From Sodiomyces alkalinus F11 (lineage: Eukaryota; Ascomycota; Sordariomycetes; Glomerellales; Plectosphaerellaceae): a DNA stretch of 64,000 nt. The first letter of the stretch is position 1, and the number at the start of each line of letters is the position of its first letter. Below the pieces are notes generated by a model. It was not told the origin of the DNA and made no database searches. It saw only the letters and a list, made by a program, of their open reading frames with translations. Location: the NCBI RefSeq assembly GCF_003711515.1, contig NW_021167081.1, positions 4,139,166 through 4,203,165 on the forward strand, read 5' to 3'. Shown here piece by piece: positions 22,931 through 34,172 of this stretch. The position numbers and the translations under genes were made by a program.

Positions 22931-23968
22931 TTCAAACCTCGGTTATTAATAATTAACCTAGGTATTCCATAGGACCGAAAATAGTAGTATAAGAACCGTT
23001 CCGTGTAAGCTTCGGATTTTATTATCTTTATCGCTTCTAATATTATAGCCTTAGTTAGGTAGTCTATAATAACCTAAAGGTAGCGCCCCTTTCTCTTATC
23101 GGCTAGTAGTAGGTCTATTATAAAGCTTATAGATAAGTCGCTCCGTATTCGTTTTAGTACCGGGAGGGGGTATAAAAGGCCTTATTTTGTATTCCTTTAT
23201 AGATACCCTTTTCCGTAGATATCGTAATTCCTGATACATCGTCGGATAGCGTTATTTATTCTTAGCTATAAGAAGTGATACGCTACTAAGGCGATAGTGT
23301 TTTTATATCCGGGGTATCCTCCGCTTACTAAGTCGTGAATTAACTCGATAATCCTCCGTTATAACGTTCACCCTTTAGTAGACCCGGGCACCTAAATTCA
23401 GTCGCGGAATAATAGTAACCCGGTTATAAAGACTAAATACTCGGTTACTTATAGCTTTAATTCTAATAATAATAAGAACTACCGTTCTTCTTTAATAACC
23501 GCGGATAAGGCTCCTTAATACTATTTATCGGTTATAACGTCTGATCCTATAATTATTATAGTTTTTAGTCCGCCTTAAAGATTATTTAACCGCTATTAAT
23601 ATAGCGAATACTATGTAGAATCACGGTATTAGGAATTAATTAAATATAATAAGATTATTCCTATTTATCCGTTATATCTTAAGGCTTATTTTATTACTAA
23701 CTTAAAACGGTATTCGCTATAATATTATCTTTCCCCTTCTAATACTTAAGTATAAAGTTAAACTATATAAGCTCGGCGGCCTATTAGCTTCATCGCTTAG
23801 TAAGCGTTCGCTGTATTATAACGTATTTAAGGGCTTTATGTTCGGAGAGGACTATAGAGTACCTATAGCTAATAAGCTTAGCCCACTATAGTATTAGATA
23901 ACTTATAATCGTTATTATTTCCTTATTATAGATTAGATAGTTATATTCCGCTTTATTAAGTTTATAAG
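22926..23968 (-). pseudogene. Integrase N-terminal half of G2 copy 1
   Basis: The minus strand carries the integrase zinc region (about 23440-23200) and core with YPLPVLKRIRSDLSISFIID (about 23160-23100), ending IPRLIINNRGLN next to the TCTAG site. This is the D-R/N-G segment of the second catalytic Asp, now Asn. It joins in frame to 14165. RIP stops are frequent. Confidence 0.8.
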
Positions 23969-23982
23969 AGTAGTATATAACC

Positions 23983-24603
23983 GGAATAAGGAGGAAGAGG
24001 CGGGAAAAAGGGGTAAATCGGTGCGTTTAGGCCGCCTTTATAGGCGCCTAGTCCGAGATAACCTCCGCTTTTCCCGAAAACCACTGCCGACACAGGGCCC
24101 TAGGTGGATAAAGTCGGCTTTTATTCAGTTAAAAACCGGCTTCGGATACCTAAAATCCCACTAAAAAAGGGCCCAAAACTGCGCTAACGACCGCTGTTCC
24201 TGTCCCGGCTCCCGTATACAGGATGCAGCCCACCTTATTCTTTCCTTCCCTTTTTATAAAATCGAACGAAAAGCCCTGCGGGAAGCCCTAGTAGGCCTAC
24301 CGCTATCTCTGCCACTATTATTCGGTACTAAAAGAGGTATACAGGCCTTAGAGGCCTATCTTTTAGCTACTAAAATAGCCTCGGCAGAGTAGTATAGGGC
24401 ATAAACCTCGGATCCTGCGGTCTAGTTATCTGTTTTGGTTTTTTTACCTGTTTTTCAGGATATTGGGCAGACTGTAAGGGAGAATTTCCTTTGTTCAGTA
24501 CTACTCCTTACTGTATTTAGCTTATCCTAGCCTTTAGCCTCTAGGGCAAAAGGCGTCGCGCTATAGCTTTAGGGCTGCATGCGCGTAATGAATAAAACAA
24601 AAA
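23983..24603 (+). mobile_element. 5'-truncated Tad-like LINE, 621 bp
   Basis: This matches the last 600 bp of the full LINE (about 43150-43750), including the C-terminal part of ORF2 and the 3' UTR. The tail AATGAATAAAACAAAA is followed by a 14-bp target duplication AGT(A/G)GTATATAACC, at 23969-23982 and 24604-24617. 5' truncation with a target duplication is typical of LINE insertion. It lies inside G2 copy 1. It keeps many CA/TG dinucleotides that are TA in the full copy. Confidence 0.92.
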
Positions 24604-24617
24604 AGTGGTATATAACC

Positions 24618-26000
24618 ACCTAGCGATTTCCGTCCGCGTTTTCATATATTAGGCTACCCCTACAGGTAAACCCTAAGTAGCCTATCGTAATAAATATAAT
24701 ATTTACTAGGTTTAACTATTATAGTATTAGTCCTTCTTAGAGCCTCGTTATTAGCTTATAAAAGGCCGCTTCATCTTTAGGACCCTATTAAAAGGTATAG
24801 TCTTTCTTAGTAAATACTATTAACGGGGTACAGATCCCCGAAAAGTCCTTAATAAAGATCTGGTAATAATTCGTAAACCCTAGGAAGCTTTATACGTCTT
24901 TACCTATTATAGGAGTTTTTTACTCGCGGATAGCTTATAACTTCTCTAGGTTATAAGATACGCTTTTCCCCGCGGTAATTATAAGTCCTAGGTACTTTAC
25001 TATCTTTATGCTAAACTCGGACTTTAACGGATCTAGGTTTAGGCCGGTATATATAAGCGCACGGAGTACTTATTTTACCTTCGCCTTATAAATAGCCTAA
25101 CTCCTATTAAAATATACTAGGATGTTATTAATATAAGCGGTAATAAAGTTATCTATGAAGCGTTATGGCGTTTTATAAATATATCGCTAGAAACTCGCGG
25201 GGGCTTTATTTAAGCTAAAGAGGTAGATAAGCTATTAGAAAAGCCTAACCGAGTTCGGAATATAATCTTATATTTATATTCTAAGGCTATCCTAATCTTA
25301 TAAAAAGCAGCGATTATATTAACCTTTCTAAACTATTTTATTTATCTTAGGTTTTATACTATCTTAGCGATTAAAGGAAGTAAGTAATAGTCTTCCTTAG
25401 TAATGGCGTTTAACGCTTAATAGTCGTAATAAAAATAAAGTCTATTATCTAGCTTCTTTATAAAGAGGATAAGAGCTATAGCATCTAAACTACTAGCACG
25501 GATAAATCCCTTATCTATTAGGTTAGTAAGTATTTTCCGTAATACTGGGAGTTCTTCTCTTAATATATTATAGAGTGGCCCCTAAGGAAGCGATACTTCT
25601 TTACTATCGCTTCCGGGTATAAGGTTTAATTTATACTTAACTCCTACTCAGTATAGCGGTAATTAGCTAGCTTTATTACGCGTAAATAAGTCGCTAAATT
25701 CTTATAATAGCTTTTTAGGTATAAAGTCCTTTAGGTCCGATGGTTATTTTGTATTTAACGCTTTTTTTATATCCTTTAAGTTTACTCCTTAGACTAAGAC
25801 TTTTTCGCCCTTTTATCGTAATTATCGGATAATACCCGCGAACACGGATCTAATAACTAAATAAGTATCGCGGATAGCTTATACTCAAGTAGGTTTCTTT
25901 TTATAATAAAGTCGTATATTTAATCCCGCTACTTTATAATAACGTTATTTATCCTTAGCGTAGTATATTACATTTAAGGCTTCCCGAGGAATATATCTTA
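24618..26000 (-). pseudogene. RT and RNase H of G2 copy 1
   Basis: Minus-strand frame with gypsy RT motifs. The catalytic block reads YINNILVYF, with the two Asp codons replaced by Asn (25124-25135, read on the minus strand). In copy 2 the same four residues also read YINN. Both changes are G to A after T, as RIP makes. RNase H-like sequence follows toward lower coordinates and is interrupted by the short LINE. Confidence 0.8.
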
Positions 26001-26289
26001 ATTAACTCCTGGTATTATTTATACGAATATCCTTTACAGGTAGCCGCTAATCTTAAGTTTATAGATAATAATCCCCGGGATATTAAAAGTCCTAATAACT
26101 TCCGAGAAGCTATTTAGTAATTAATTCGTTTTATCGACTAATAGGGATTAGAGTCTTTACGGAAACTATTTACTTATAGCGGTATAGTAGTTCTAGCAAG
26201 TATTAATAAAGGCGAGTATACGCTATTTATTTACTTTAGCTATTATAAGTACTAGGTTATTACTAGTATATACTTTAAACGCCTTTTAC

Positions 26290-27600
26290 TCCCGCTATAT
26301 CGCGGTTATTAGCTTTAATACCCGTTTTCTTATTAGAGCTATTCTTTTTCCCAGTCGTCCTTATTAGTCGACTTATCCTCGCTTTTTATCGCGATCCTTC
26401 GCGCGAGACTTTTTAACCTTCTAGACTATATCTTAGTTTTGCTTTAGCTTTTTATAATTCCGCGCGATATACCCTTTGTTATTATAGTTATAGTATATCT
26501 AAGTCTTTTACTTCGCTTTTATGTAGCTAACACAGTTTACTCCGCCTATCTTTATATTACCATTAGTATCCTTCTTCGCGGTTATATAGTCTTAAGCCTA
26601 TTTATCGTAGTTTTATTTAAACTAATAACCTTTAAGTTTCCTTATACTCTCATATATACTATTAACCTATATAGTATAGTGGTTAGTAGGGATACGGACG
26701 AAGATAAGCTTATCCCTAAGTTATATGGTAATCGCTCCTTTAAGGAATAAAATCTATATAGTAGCTTCCTATTTAGTACCGCCCGTAAGGCCATCTATCT
26801 TTTAAAATAGGGTAGGAAAGCGGTAAATAACTTATTAGACCGTTAATAAATTATACGTAAGGCTTAGGCAGCTCGTGATTATTCTATAGGGTTAAGGTGG
26901 GTATAATTAAGATACGCTACAAAGTTATTAGGGTTTATAAACTTACCCGGTTTATCGCTTTTCTAGAAGGCCGATATAACCTATTATACTTTAGGCCTTA
27001 AGTAATTATAGATTATATACTAAGCTTATATATTATTCTAGAATAAGTCGCTATCGATTATAAGTTTCTGCTATATTATATAGGCCTACGCGCTATAGTA
27101 TACTCGCTTCACTAAAAACTTCGCCAGGCTATTAATAGTCTTATAGGGTGCTATTACTATGGTTAGGGCGATTACTATTATTATCGGCTATAACGCTAGC
27201 GATAGAACCGGTAATAGGGTAGATTCTACTACTATAAAAATTATCAGGGTCTATAAGGGAGCCGGAATATATAAGTTAGGCGGTATTTAGTTTTACGGAG
27301 TAGGCCATCCTAGGAGCCGGGCTATAAGCTATTCGACTAATAGGCGTTATCGCTTATTAGCTTTTTCTCTTACGTGTTATTAGTCTATAAACTAGCGTAT
27401 TTCTAAGTAATACTCTTATACCGAAGTAAGCCTTATATTAATATTAGTATATTATTTATAGAGAGGGCCTAGTCTTATATTTAGGGCTTAGTCGTTTTCT
27501 TCGATTTATCGGTTTATTTACTCCGCGACCTACTTAATTCTAATAAGTCGCTAGGCGGTAATATTAGGATTCTAATCTATCGCTAGCGTAGCTTATGGGT
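26290..27600 (-). pseudogene. gag region of G2 copy 1
   Basis: The interval between the 5' LTR and the protease/RT part, on the minus strand, matches 48600-49900 of copy 2 with transition differences. Composition is Lys/Asn/Tyr-rich with many RIP stops. The zinc-knuckle Cys/His positions are likely now Tyr; I could not assign them all. Confidence 0.6.
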
Positions 27601-27618
27601 ATTATAGAGTCGTAGATA

Positions 27619-27833
27619 TATAAACGACTAATTATAGGTTATAGCACTAAGTAAAGTTATATTAATAGATTATCTAGAACTATAGAAGGAAGAAGGAAAA
27701 AGGAGAAAAGTCTATAGTGCTAGGCGAGGTATAAAGTCGCGATAACCTAGCGATATAGGTCCGTTAACTAAGCGCGCAGTCAGGAAGATCCGGAGTATAG
27801 TCGGATCCTTTATATCGGGGTTAACCCGTAATA
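27619..27833 (-). repeat. 5' LTR of G2 copy 1
   Basis: This 215-bp sequence is the reverse complement of the LTRs at 48241-48454 and 55234-55447, with shared landmarks GGAAGATCCGGAGTATAG and GGGTTAACCC. The 3' partner is missing because the low end of the element is truncated, so no target duplication can be tested; the outside flank is CCAGC (27834-27838). Confidence 0.9.
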
Positions 27834-27857
27834 CCAGCGTCCGTAATAGATAGAAAT

Positions 27858-28060
27858 TGTCGAACAGACCATAGTCTTTTCGGTTACGTAATGGGCCAGA
27901 TTGCCAAGGGTATAATCCGGGTGGACGCTTGCAGAATCTACACTATATAAAATCCGGCGGCAGCGTTTCCCTGACGGTCTGACACCGTTACAATAATAGA
28001 TAATTACCATAATTAATTTTGACCTATTTTATGACGATTTTAACTACGCTTTATTTAATA
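27858..28060 (+). repeat. 5' LTR of C1
   Basis: It starts TGTCGAACAGACC and ends TTTATTTAATA. It contains a TATA-like CTATATAAAATCC at 27942-27954 and keeps many CA/TG, so it is less mutated than its 3' partner. The minus-strand open frame at 27810-28010 lies across this LTR and the G2 LTR and is not a gene. Confidence 0.93.
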
Positions 28061-28079
28061 ATTAAGAGTCTTACTTACT

Positions 28080-29440
28080 AAGTGAATTACCTACCTTTTT
28101 ACCTCCACTACTACTACCGATTTAAGAAGCTATCTAGCTACGCCGATATAGCGTGTTAATCTATAAATAACCATTAAAATATCGGAATACTAGCCTATTA
28201 CCTATAAAACCCATCGCGATTAGGAGCTCTAGCGTAGCTACTACGAAGCTACCGCCGTTAATAACAAAGTCTAGGAATATCTACGCCCTAATAATGCTGT
28301 TCCCCCTCCTTAAAAGCCTCCTATACCTGCCTACGGTGAATTCTAAGCGTTAAACGTAGTTATCTAAGTAGCCGCCACGCCTACGCAGCTTATAGATTTA
28401 ATAGCCGGCGGTTAGCACGCCTACGAATCTACGATATAGCGTTAGAAGATATAGAGGGATAACCACGATAAATACACTAAAGGTATTAACGTTGTATTAA
28501 AGTAGTAGACTAATACTATCGATAAAAGCCGTATGCTACTCCTACGTAACGCCACGCCTTAAGGGGTGTATAAAGCTATTTAACGCGATACCGCTTACTA
28601 CGTGGCTACGCGCTACGTGGATATCTACGAAGAGTATAATAAATACGTCTATAATACTCTAAATAGCCTTAAGAAGCTGTAGTAGTGGTTAGTAAGATAG
28701 TAAGAACTATTAAAGTACCTCGAAGAGGTTAAATCGACGCCTATAACGTATATTTAGTTAGTAGACTTCTTTAGAGGTATCCGCGGGATACCTAGCCGCG
28801 ACTAAACCGAGGCCGAGGGACGTCTCCTAGATAAGGAAGTAATCTAACCCGAGGATCTTTATACCCTTAGATAACGATATATTAAGACTAGACTTAAAGG
28901 TTAAGGAATGCGCGGTAACTATCGCGCTATAGTATTCCTTATACTATATACTAAAAGCGAAAAGGGTAAAGATACCTTAAAGACCATGGCTAAGCCTAAA
29001 AGGAAGGGCAGCCGTGGGAAGAATAAAGCTAAGAATCCTACTACCACGGTATCTATAGCTATACTTTCTATTACTTTAACTAACCGATTTTCTTTTAAAA
29101 GACGTTAATCTACCCTTTAGCGAGGGGAACCCTACTATATATACGCTACACCTTGTCACGATATTAACGCCTACTACTACCTATTCCCGGAAATAGTAAC
29201 GGACGGTTAGATTACTTACGATAGCACTAAAATACCCGTTTAACGGATCCTTAAATACGACCCTACGATACGCGCGGAAGTGGAAGAACTACAAGCTATA
29301 AAGAGGGTGAAGAAGGATATAAGCCGGGACTCTATATAGCTTAAAGAGGCGTGACTTAACTATAGCAGTGTCCGTAGCGGCGTCTCTTACGCCGCTACCT
29401 TTACGGCTAGCACTACTACTAGCTACTATCTTCGGGCATC
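28080..29440 (+). pseudogene. gag of C1, with an in-frame surviving segment at 28908-29108
   Basis: The frame runs through the copia gag region. One stretch of 66 codons (28908-29108) remains open and contains a basic KPKRKGSRGKNKAKN motif (about 28992-29036) next to a Thr/Ser tract, in the place where copia gag proteins have a basic RNA-binding or zinc-knuckle tail. It continues after a stop into the protease part. It is a fragment of gag, not an independent gene. Confidence 0.7.
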
Positions 29441-29950
29441 TACTATCCTTAATTCCGGTACCACTATTTATATATTTGACGATTTTTCCTGTTTTTCTGA
29501 TTGTACACCCGCCACGCAGGGAGACTGCGTGGTAGCCGGTAGTTCGTTACTGCCTATTAAAGGTTACAGTAATATGACCGTGAGATTAAACGGACTAATA
29601 GGAGGCCTTGATTTTAGGCTCTTAAACGTCGTATACTACGTAGATTTTGCCTATAATTTAATCTTAAACTAACGGTTACGACTACGAGGATACTAGTAGG
29701 ATTAGAAGCCACTAAATAACTACCTTCGACGTGCCGATAGATCTTTATTATACTAGCTAAGTTACTACTTCGATTAAACCGTGGTTAAATATATACTCTC
29801 CTCTAACCAATCTACGGCTACTCTTCTAGGCTCTTCTTCTTCCACCCGATAAGGCGTCTATAAATCGACTATATATTATCTAAGCACTACGGAGGGTATC
29901 TTATAGTATCTACGACTAGGGTATACTAGCCCTAAGCCTCTTAGGCACCT
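29441..29950 (+). pseudogene. Protease region of C1
   Basis: The frame reads IYIFDDFSCFSDCTPATQGD at about 29467-29526, close to the conserved copia protease entry where Trp-x-D-S/T-G is expected. VAGSSLLPIKGYSNMTVRLN follows. This patch (29460-29600) is much less mutated than its surroundings. Confidence 0.6.
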
Positions 29951-30850
29951 AGAAGAGTATACGCAGGGGGGTAGGATTAAGGGATTAATAACTATTAACT
30001 ACGAGGCCTACGAGCTTATAAAGATAAAACGGTATATTAGTAGGCGCCCTTACACCGTACCTACCTATATAGGGGAGCGATAGGCGATTGATTTCACGGA
30101 TTTTAAACGAACGTCCGACGGGAACTTAAGGTTTATATTTTTCACCGACCGTTATAGTGGTTTTACGGCCACCTACGTTATAAACAGTAAGCTGGTAGTA
30201 GATATCCTCGTAATAATTAAGGAATTCCTCGCCTAGGTGGACCGTTAATTAGGCTATAAGGTGCGCGTTCTTAAGGCTAATAACGAGCTAACTTAATCTA
30301 ATAATATCACCCTCTTCCTACGGGAAGAGGGCATCCTTTTAGAAGTATCTACTGCCGATACTTAAGCGCAGAACGGGGGTGCCGAACGCGCTACTGCCGT
30401 GGTGATTTCAAAGGGTTATACGATAAATATCCACGCTAAACTACCACCGTTTATATAGGCCTAAGGCTATTCCCATGGCCGTATACATCTGTAACCATAC
30501 TCCACGAAGGTAGTAAAATCATTAGAGAACGCCCTATAAGGTCCTCTTTAAAAGGAAGCCGATTTTATTACACCTTTAAGCCTACAGCTTAAGGCGTACG
30601 CGATAATAAAGGACGTCTAAAAGGCCACTAATAAACTATTAAATCGTATCGCTCCCCGCGCCTATATCGGCTACCTTATCGGCTATAATTCCACTAATAT
30701 CTTCCGTATCTAAGTGCCTAGCCTATGCCACTATAACCGCGTAGTTCGAATATACGATATAGATTTTAACGAACGCGCCTTTTTTAACGGCGATATCGCC
30801 ACCTTTAAGGATAACCTCTATTAATTAACCGAGGAGTAACTAGAAGACCT
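29951..30850 (+). pseudogene. Integrase of C1
   Basis: Shows the copia core: FTDFKRTSDGNLRFIFFTD (about 30098-30155, with the usual D near the start), then RYSGFTATYVI. A QNGGAERATAVVISKGYTI block lies near 30370-30428 (the copia NG-x-AER signature), and AYIGYLIGYNSTNIFRI near 30660-30711. These motifs occur in order and in one frame apart from RIP stops. Confidence 0.88.
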
Positions 30851-31299
30851 GATTAGTTAGATTGAGTAGGAGAGAGTAGGAGATTCACGGCCGTTTACGG
30901 ATGTATAAGCTAAGGACCCCCCCCTTTATATAACTACTTATTTTGAATTTAACCCTTTACCGGGGGTAATTCCCTCCGGATCCCCTTCCTCGATAGCGTT
31001 ATAACCGCTACCGTTAAGGTTATAGTCCGTAGTACCCGGCTATAAAGGGGTAGAGGAGGCTATCTTAAGTCTAGGAGGACAAGATTTGGGTTATGAACCC
31101 TATAATTTAGCTGGTGTGACGCTTAATCCCCGTCCATAGCAGCCTATAAGTCTATAGCTTCCCACTCTACCGGAAACCCCGCTATCGGTTATAGCGTTAA
31201 TAGTAGCCGTGATCTTAGGTAATTATCGTGAAGTATTTACGGCTATAAGGCTCCTTATATATAGAGGAGCGCGCCCTAACCGGTAAGGCGATAGCTAGA

Positions 31300-32520
31300 A
31301 AAGAGACTATTAGGTGGTAGTATTTAACGCTAGCCGTTACGCCCCGGATATATATATATTAAATAGGACTCCGCTAACTAAATTACGGTTACCAAGGTCT
31401 ACGCCTATAACACTATAGTGATGTTTAAGGATACCCTACGAGTCCACGGCCCCGGTACTAGCCACCGGAAGTATAACCCGGGAGGCTATATCGGGAAATA
31501 TAACCCTAGCGGTTACTCCGGCGGGCGCTCTAGCGGTTACCCCGGCGGCTATAAAGATCCACCATAAAGACCTCCCTCCTCCTCCGAAGAACCCTGGCGA
31601 TATACCCTCGCACTCTTACGGCCACCTATTCCGATAGGTATAAGAAGACCACTTACGGAGCCACGAGGAGATAGGGTTATAGATACGGGTGCCGGCGTCC
31701 ATAGTAGATAGATATCAGGTTCTTAATTCGATATAGGTAATAATATATAAATTCGATAAGTATAGATTTCTATATAAATATAAGGTAAGGCTTATAGTGC
31801 GAGGAGATTAGCAGTATTAATCCTGATTTAAGGAGACGTATATAGTAATACTAGCCAGATAGTCGTTCCGCGCGTTAATAGCTATCGCTGCCCGATTTAA
31901 CCTCACGCTATTATAATTCGATATTATTAACGCGTTTATATACGTGCCCCTCTCCTATAATATCTTTATATACCCGCTACCAGGATTTCTAGCCCCGGGG
32001 AGCCGTTTGCACCTAAAAAAAGACGTTATATAGACTTAAGGAGTCTTTATTACTTTAGTAAAAACACTTTTCGGCTATCCTATTAGCGGATAGTTTTTAG
32101 ATAGTGCCGTAGGAACCGTGTTATTTTCTATATCGCGGTTTAATCCTGTTTTTCCACGTTAACGATATCGTTATTACTTATAAGAAATAATATAAGGCAT
32201 AGATAGAGTAGGCTATTACTAACCTATAACGCCACTATAACCTATAAGGTGGCGATCCTCTATAGTGGTTCCTTAGTATTAAGGTTATTCGTGACCATGC
32301 CGCCAGTAAAATCTAGCTATTATAACACGACTACGTTATTAAGTTAGAACGCCTATGAAAGCCGAATAGTAAGTATAGCAGTAACTATCGCCTAACGCAC
32401 CTAATTAAGGTTATAGAGCTACTACCCTATTTAGGGACCTCGACTAACGTTAAAAGCTATTAACGGAAGATAGGATCTATACTATACATAGTAATGATAT
32501 CGCGACTAGATATTGCTTTT
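31300..32520 (+). pseudogene. Reverse transcriptase of C1
   Basis: The catalytic block reads FHVNDIVITYKK (FHVND at 32152-32166), where copia RTs have F/Y-V-D-D. The first Asp (GAC after GTT) became Asn through G to A in TpG, while the second Asp (preceded by C) survived. The thumb ends GSILYIVMISRLDIAF near 32468-32515. Confidence 0.85.
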
Positions 32521-33297
32521 ATAGTATTAAGGCTATACCGGTTTAAGGTTAATCCAGGGCCTGCACACTATAAGGCCGCCGATTATCTAATCCCTTATCT
32601 AATTAATAGCTAATCGTTTACGTTAGAACTAGGGGGTGGCGATACTATCGAAATCTACACTAACGCCTCGTTTACCGATAATACCCTCGATCGTAAGAGC
32701 AGTTAAGGGTATATAATATGCTTATTTAGCGGTATAATCGCGTGGCGCACTAATAAGCAGGATACGGTCATAATAATAATAACGGAAGCAGAGCTATTAG
32801 CGTTAGTATAAGGTGTAAAAGAGGGTATCTTTATATAACGCCTATTACTTAGTATAGGAGTGGAATTTAACGATCCGGAATTAAGGATCTTATACGATAA
32901 TAACTAAACGATTCGATTAGTTAATTAAGAGATTAACACGTTAATTACGCGCCTTCGCCACGTCGATGTCCACGGCTACTAGTTACGTTCAGTAAAGGAA
33001 TAAGGGTAAATACTCGTAACGTACGTTATAAGCGCGGAAATAGTGGTAGACGGATTAACGAAGGCGTTATGCGGCGACAAATTTAAGATATTCAGGTCCT
33101 AGGTAGGAGTAATAGATATACGGGAACGGCTATAGCAAAAACAGCTAGAGGAAGTCCGAATATAGTATTTAGAGGACATGGAGGACGAATTTAAGGGCGG
33201 CTATAGCGAAGAGATTATATAGGCCATATACCCGTTATATCTACCGGTTATAAATAGGTTTAATCGCCTAACTAACGTCTAGGGCGATTAGGTTGTA
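32521..33297 (+). pseudogene. RNase H and pol C-terminus of C1
   Basis: The frame is largely open: LELGGGDTIEIYTNASFTDN (about 32620-32680), with Asn replacing the first catalytic Asp of the TDASFAD motif. DRKSS, TEAELLALV and EIVVDGLTKAL (about 33040-33070) follow, the last being the copia end motif ADGLTK. The region stops next to the 3' LTR. Confidence 0.88.
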
Positions 33298-33500
33298 TAT
33301 CGAATAGACTATAGTCTTTTCGGTTATATAACGGGCCGGATTACCAAGATTATAATCCGGGTAGACGCTTATCGAATCTGCACTATATAAAATACGGTGG
33401 TAGCGGTTCCCTAACAGTCCAATACAGTTAAAATGGTATATAAATATCTTTATTAATTTTAACGTATTTTATAGCGATTTTGTCTACGCTTTATCTAATA
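33298..33500 (+). repeat. 3' LTR of C1
   Basis: This 203-bp partner of 27858-28060 starts TATCGAATAGACT and ends TTTATCTAATA. It has more CA/TG losses than the 5' copy. Confidence 0.93.
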
Positions 33501-34172
33501 GGTAATACTATATACCTTAAAGGATCTAGGATCTAATATACCCTAGCCGGGCACCACTCTAGCTAGCAAGCACTATTAGACCTAAAGAACCTAGGACTTA
33601 GAGGGTAGCCTTTACTATAGTAAATAAGGTCTAATCAAGGTAATCTGTCTAAGCTAAGGGGGCGCGCCCCCGGGACTTAAGTATCCACGGGTGAACCCCG
33701 TGGAATCCTCGGCTTCTAGGTATAGGAGAGCCCGGGGGATTTCCCGGTATTCACTAATTATACCCTAGGGAAGCTATAGTGTAACCTAAAGGTACCTATA
33801 GTATACCCCGTGGTACGCCCTAGTATTCCTAGTAAAATCTAGGGCGTATTATTAATACTATATATACTAAAGAATAGTAAGAATAATAATATATATCTTT
33901 AGTCTTTTATTTAGTATGCGAAATTTAAAATAAAGTATATTTTAAGATATTAAAACTCCTCATAGTATAGAATAAAAATAATACGATAATATAAATTAAA
34001 AAAAGAATTATAGTATTATTATAAAATATAAAGTAGTTCTAGCACTTAAGAGAGTAATATAATATATATAGTATTATATTAATATAGACTAGTATATAAA
34101 GTACCACTTATTTTGAAAATACTATTCTTACACCAGAGTGATATTAGAAGGGAGATAGAAATACTGTACGAA
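33501..34172. other. Intergenic 3' flank of the ABC transporter gene
   Basis: 33501-33850 is moderately GC-rich with a short perfect hairpin CCACGGG/CCCCGTGG at 33685-33703 and still looks RIP-affected. 33850-34140 is very AT-rich. No frame is coding. The AT-rich part lies just downstream of the transporter stop codon and would hold its 3' UTR and polyadenylation site. Confidence 0.6.

Larger units (their letters stand above)
12635..27833 (-). mobile_element. Ty3/gypsy retrotransposon G2 copy 1, split and 3'-truncated
   Basis: This is the same family as 48241-55447 but in the opposite orientation. The copy is in two blocks, 12635-14165 and 22926-27833, separated by the chromovirus whose TCTAG duplication interrupts the integrase frame. 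It also carries a short LINE at 23983-24603. The 5' LTR is 27619-27833. At the low end about 1.3 kb present in copy 2, including the 3' LTR, is missing. Gag, RT, RNase H and integrase are recognisable and full of RIP stops. Confidence 0.9.
27858..33500 (+). mobile_element. Ty1/copia retrotransposon C1
   Basis: A 5643-bp element with 203-bp LTRs (27858-28060 and 33298-33500). Internal order is gag, protease, integrase, RT, RNase H, with integrase before RT, which defines copia. The 13-nt primer-binding-site candidate ATTAAGAGTCTTA right after the 5' LTR is identical to that of C3. The flanks GAAAT (27853-27857) and GGTAA (33501-33505) do not form a clear duplication. All frames are closed by RIP. 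Confidence 0.93.

Noticed and set aside
33685..33703. GC-rich hairpin as a transcription terminator
   Set aside because: Rho-independent terminators are bacterial; the hairpin lies in a fungal intergenic region about 470 bp beyond the gene end.
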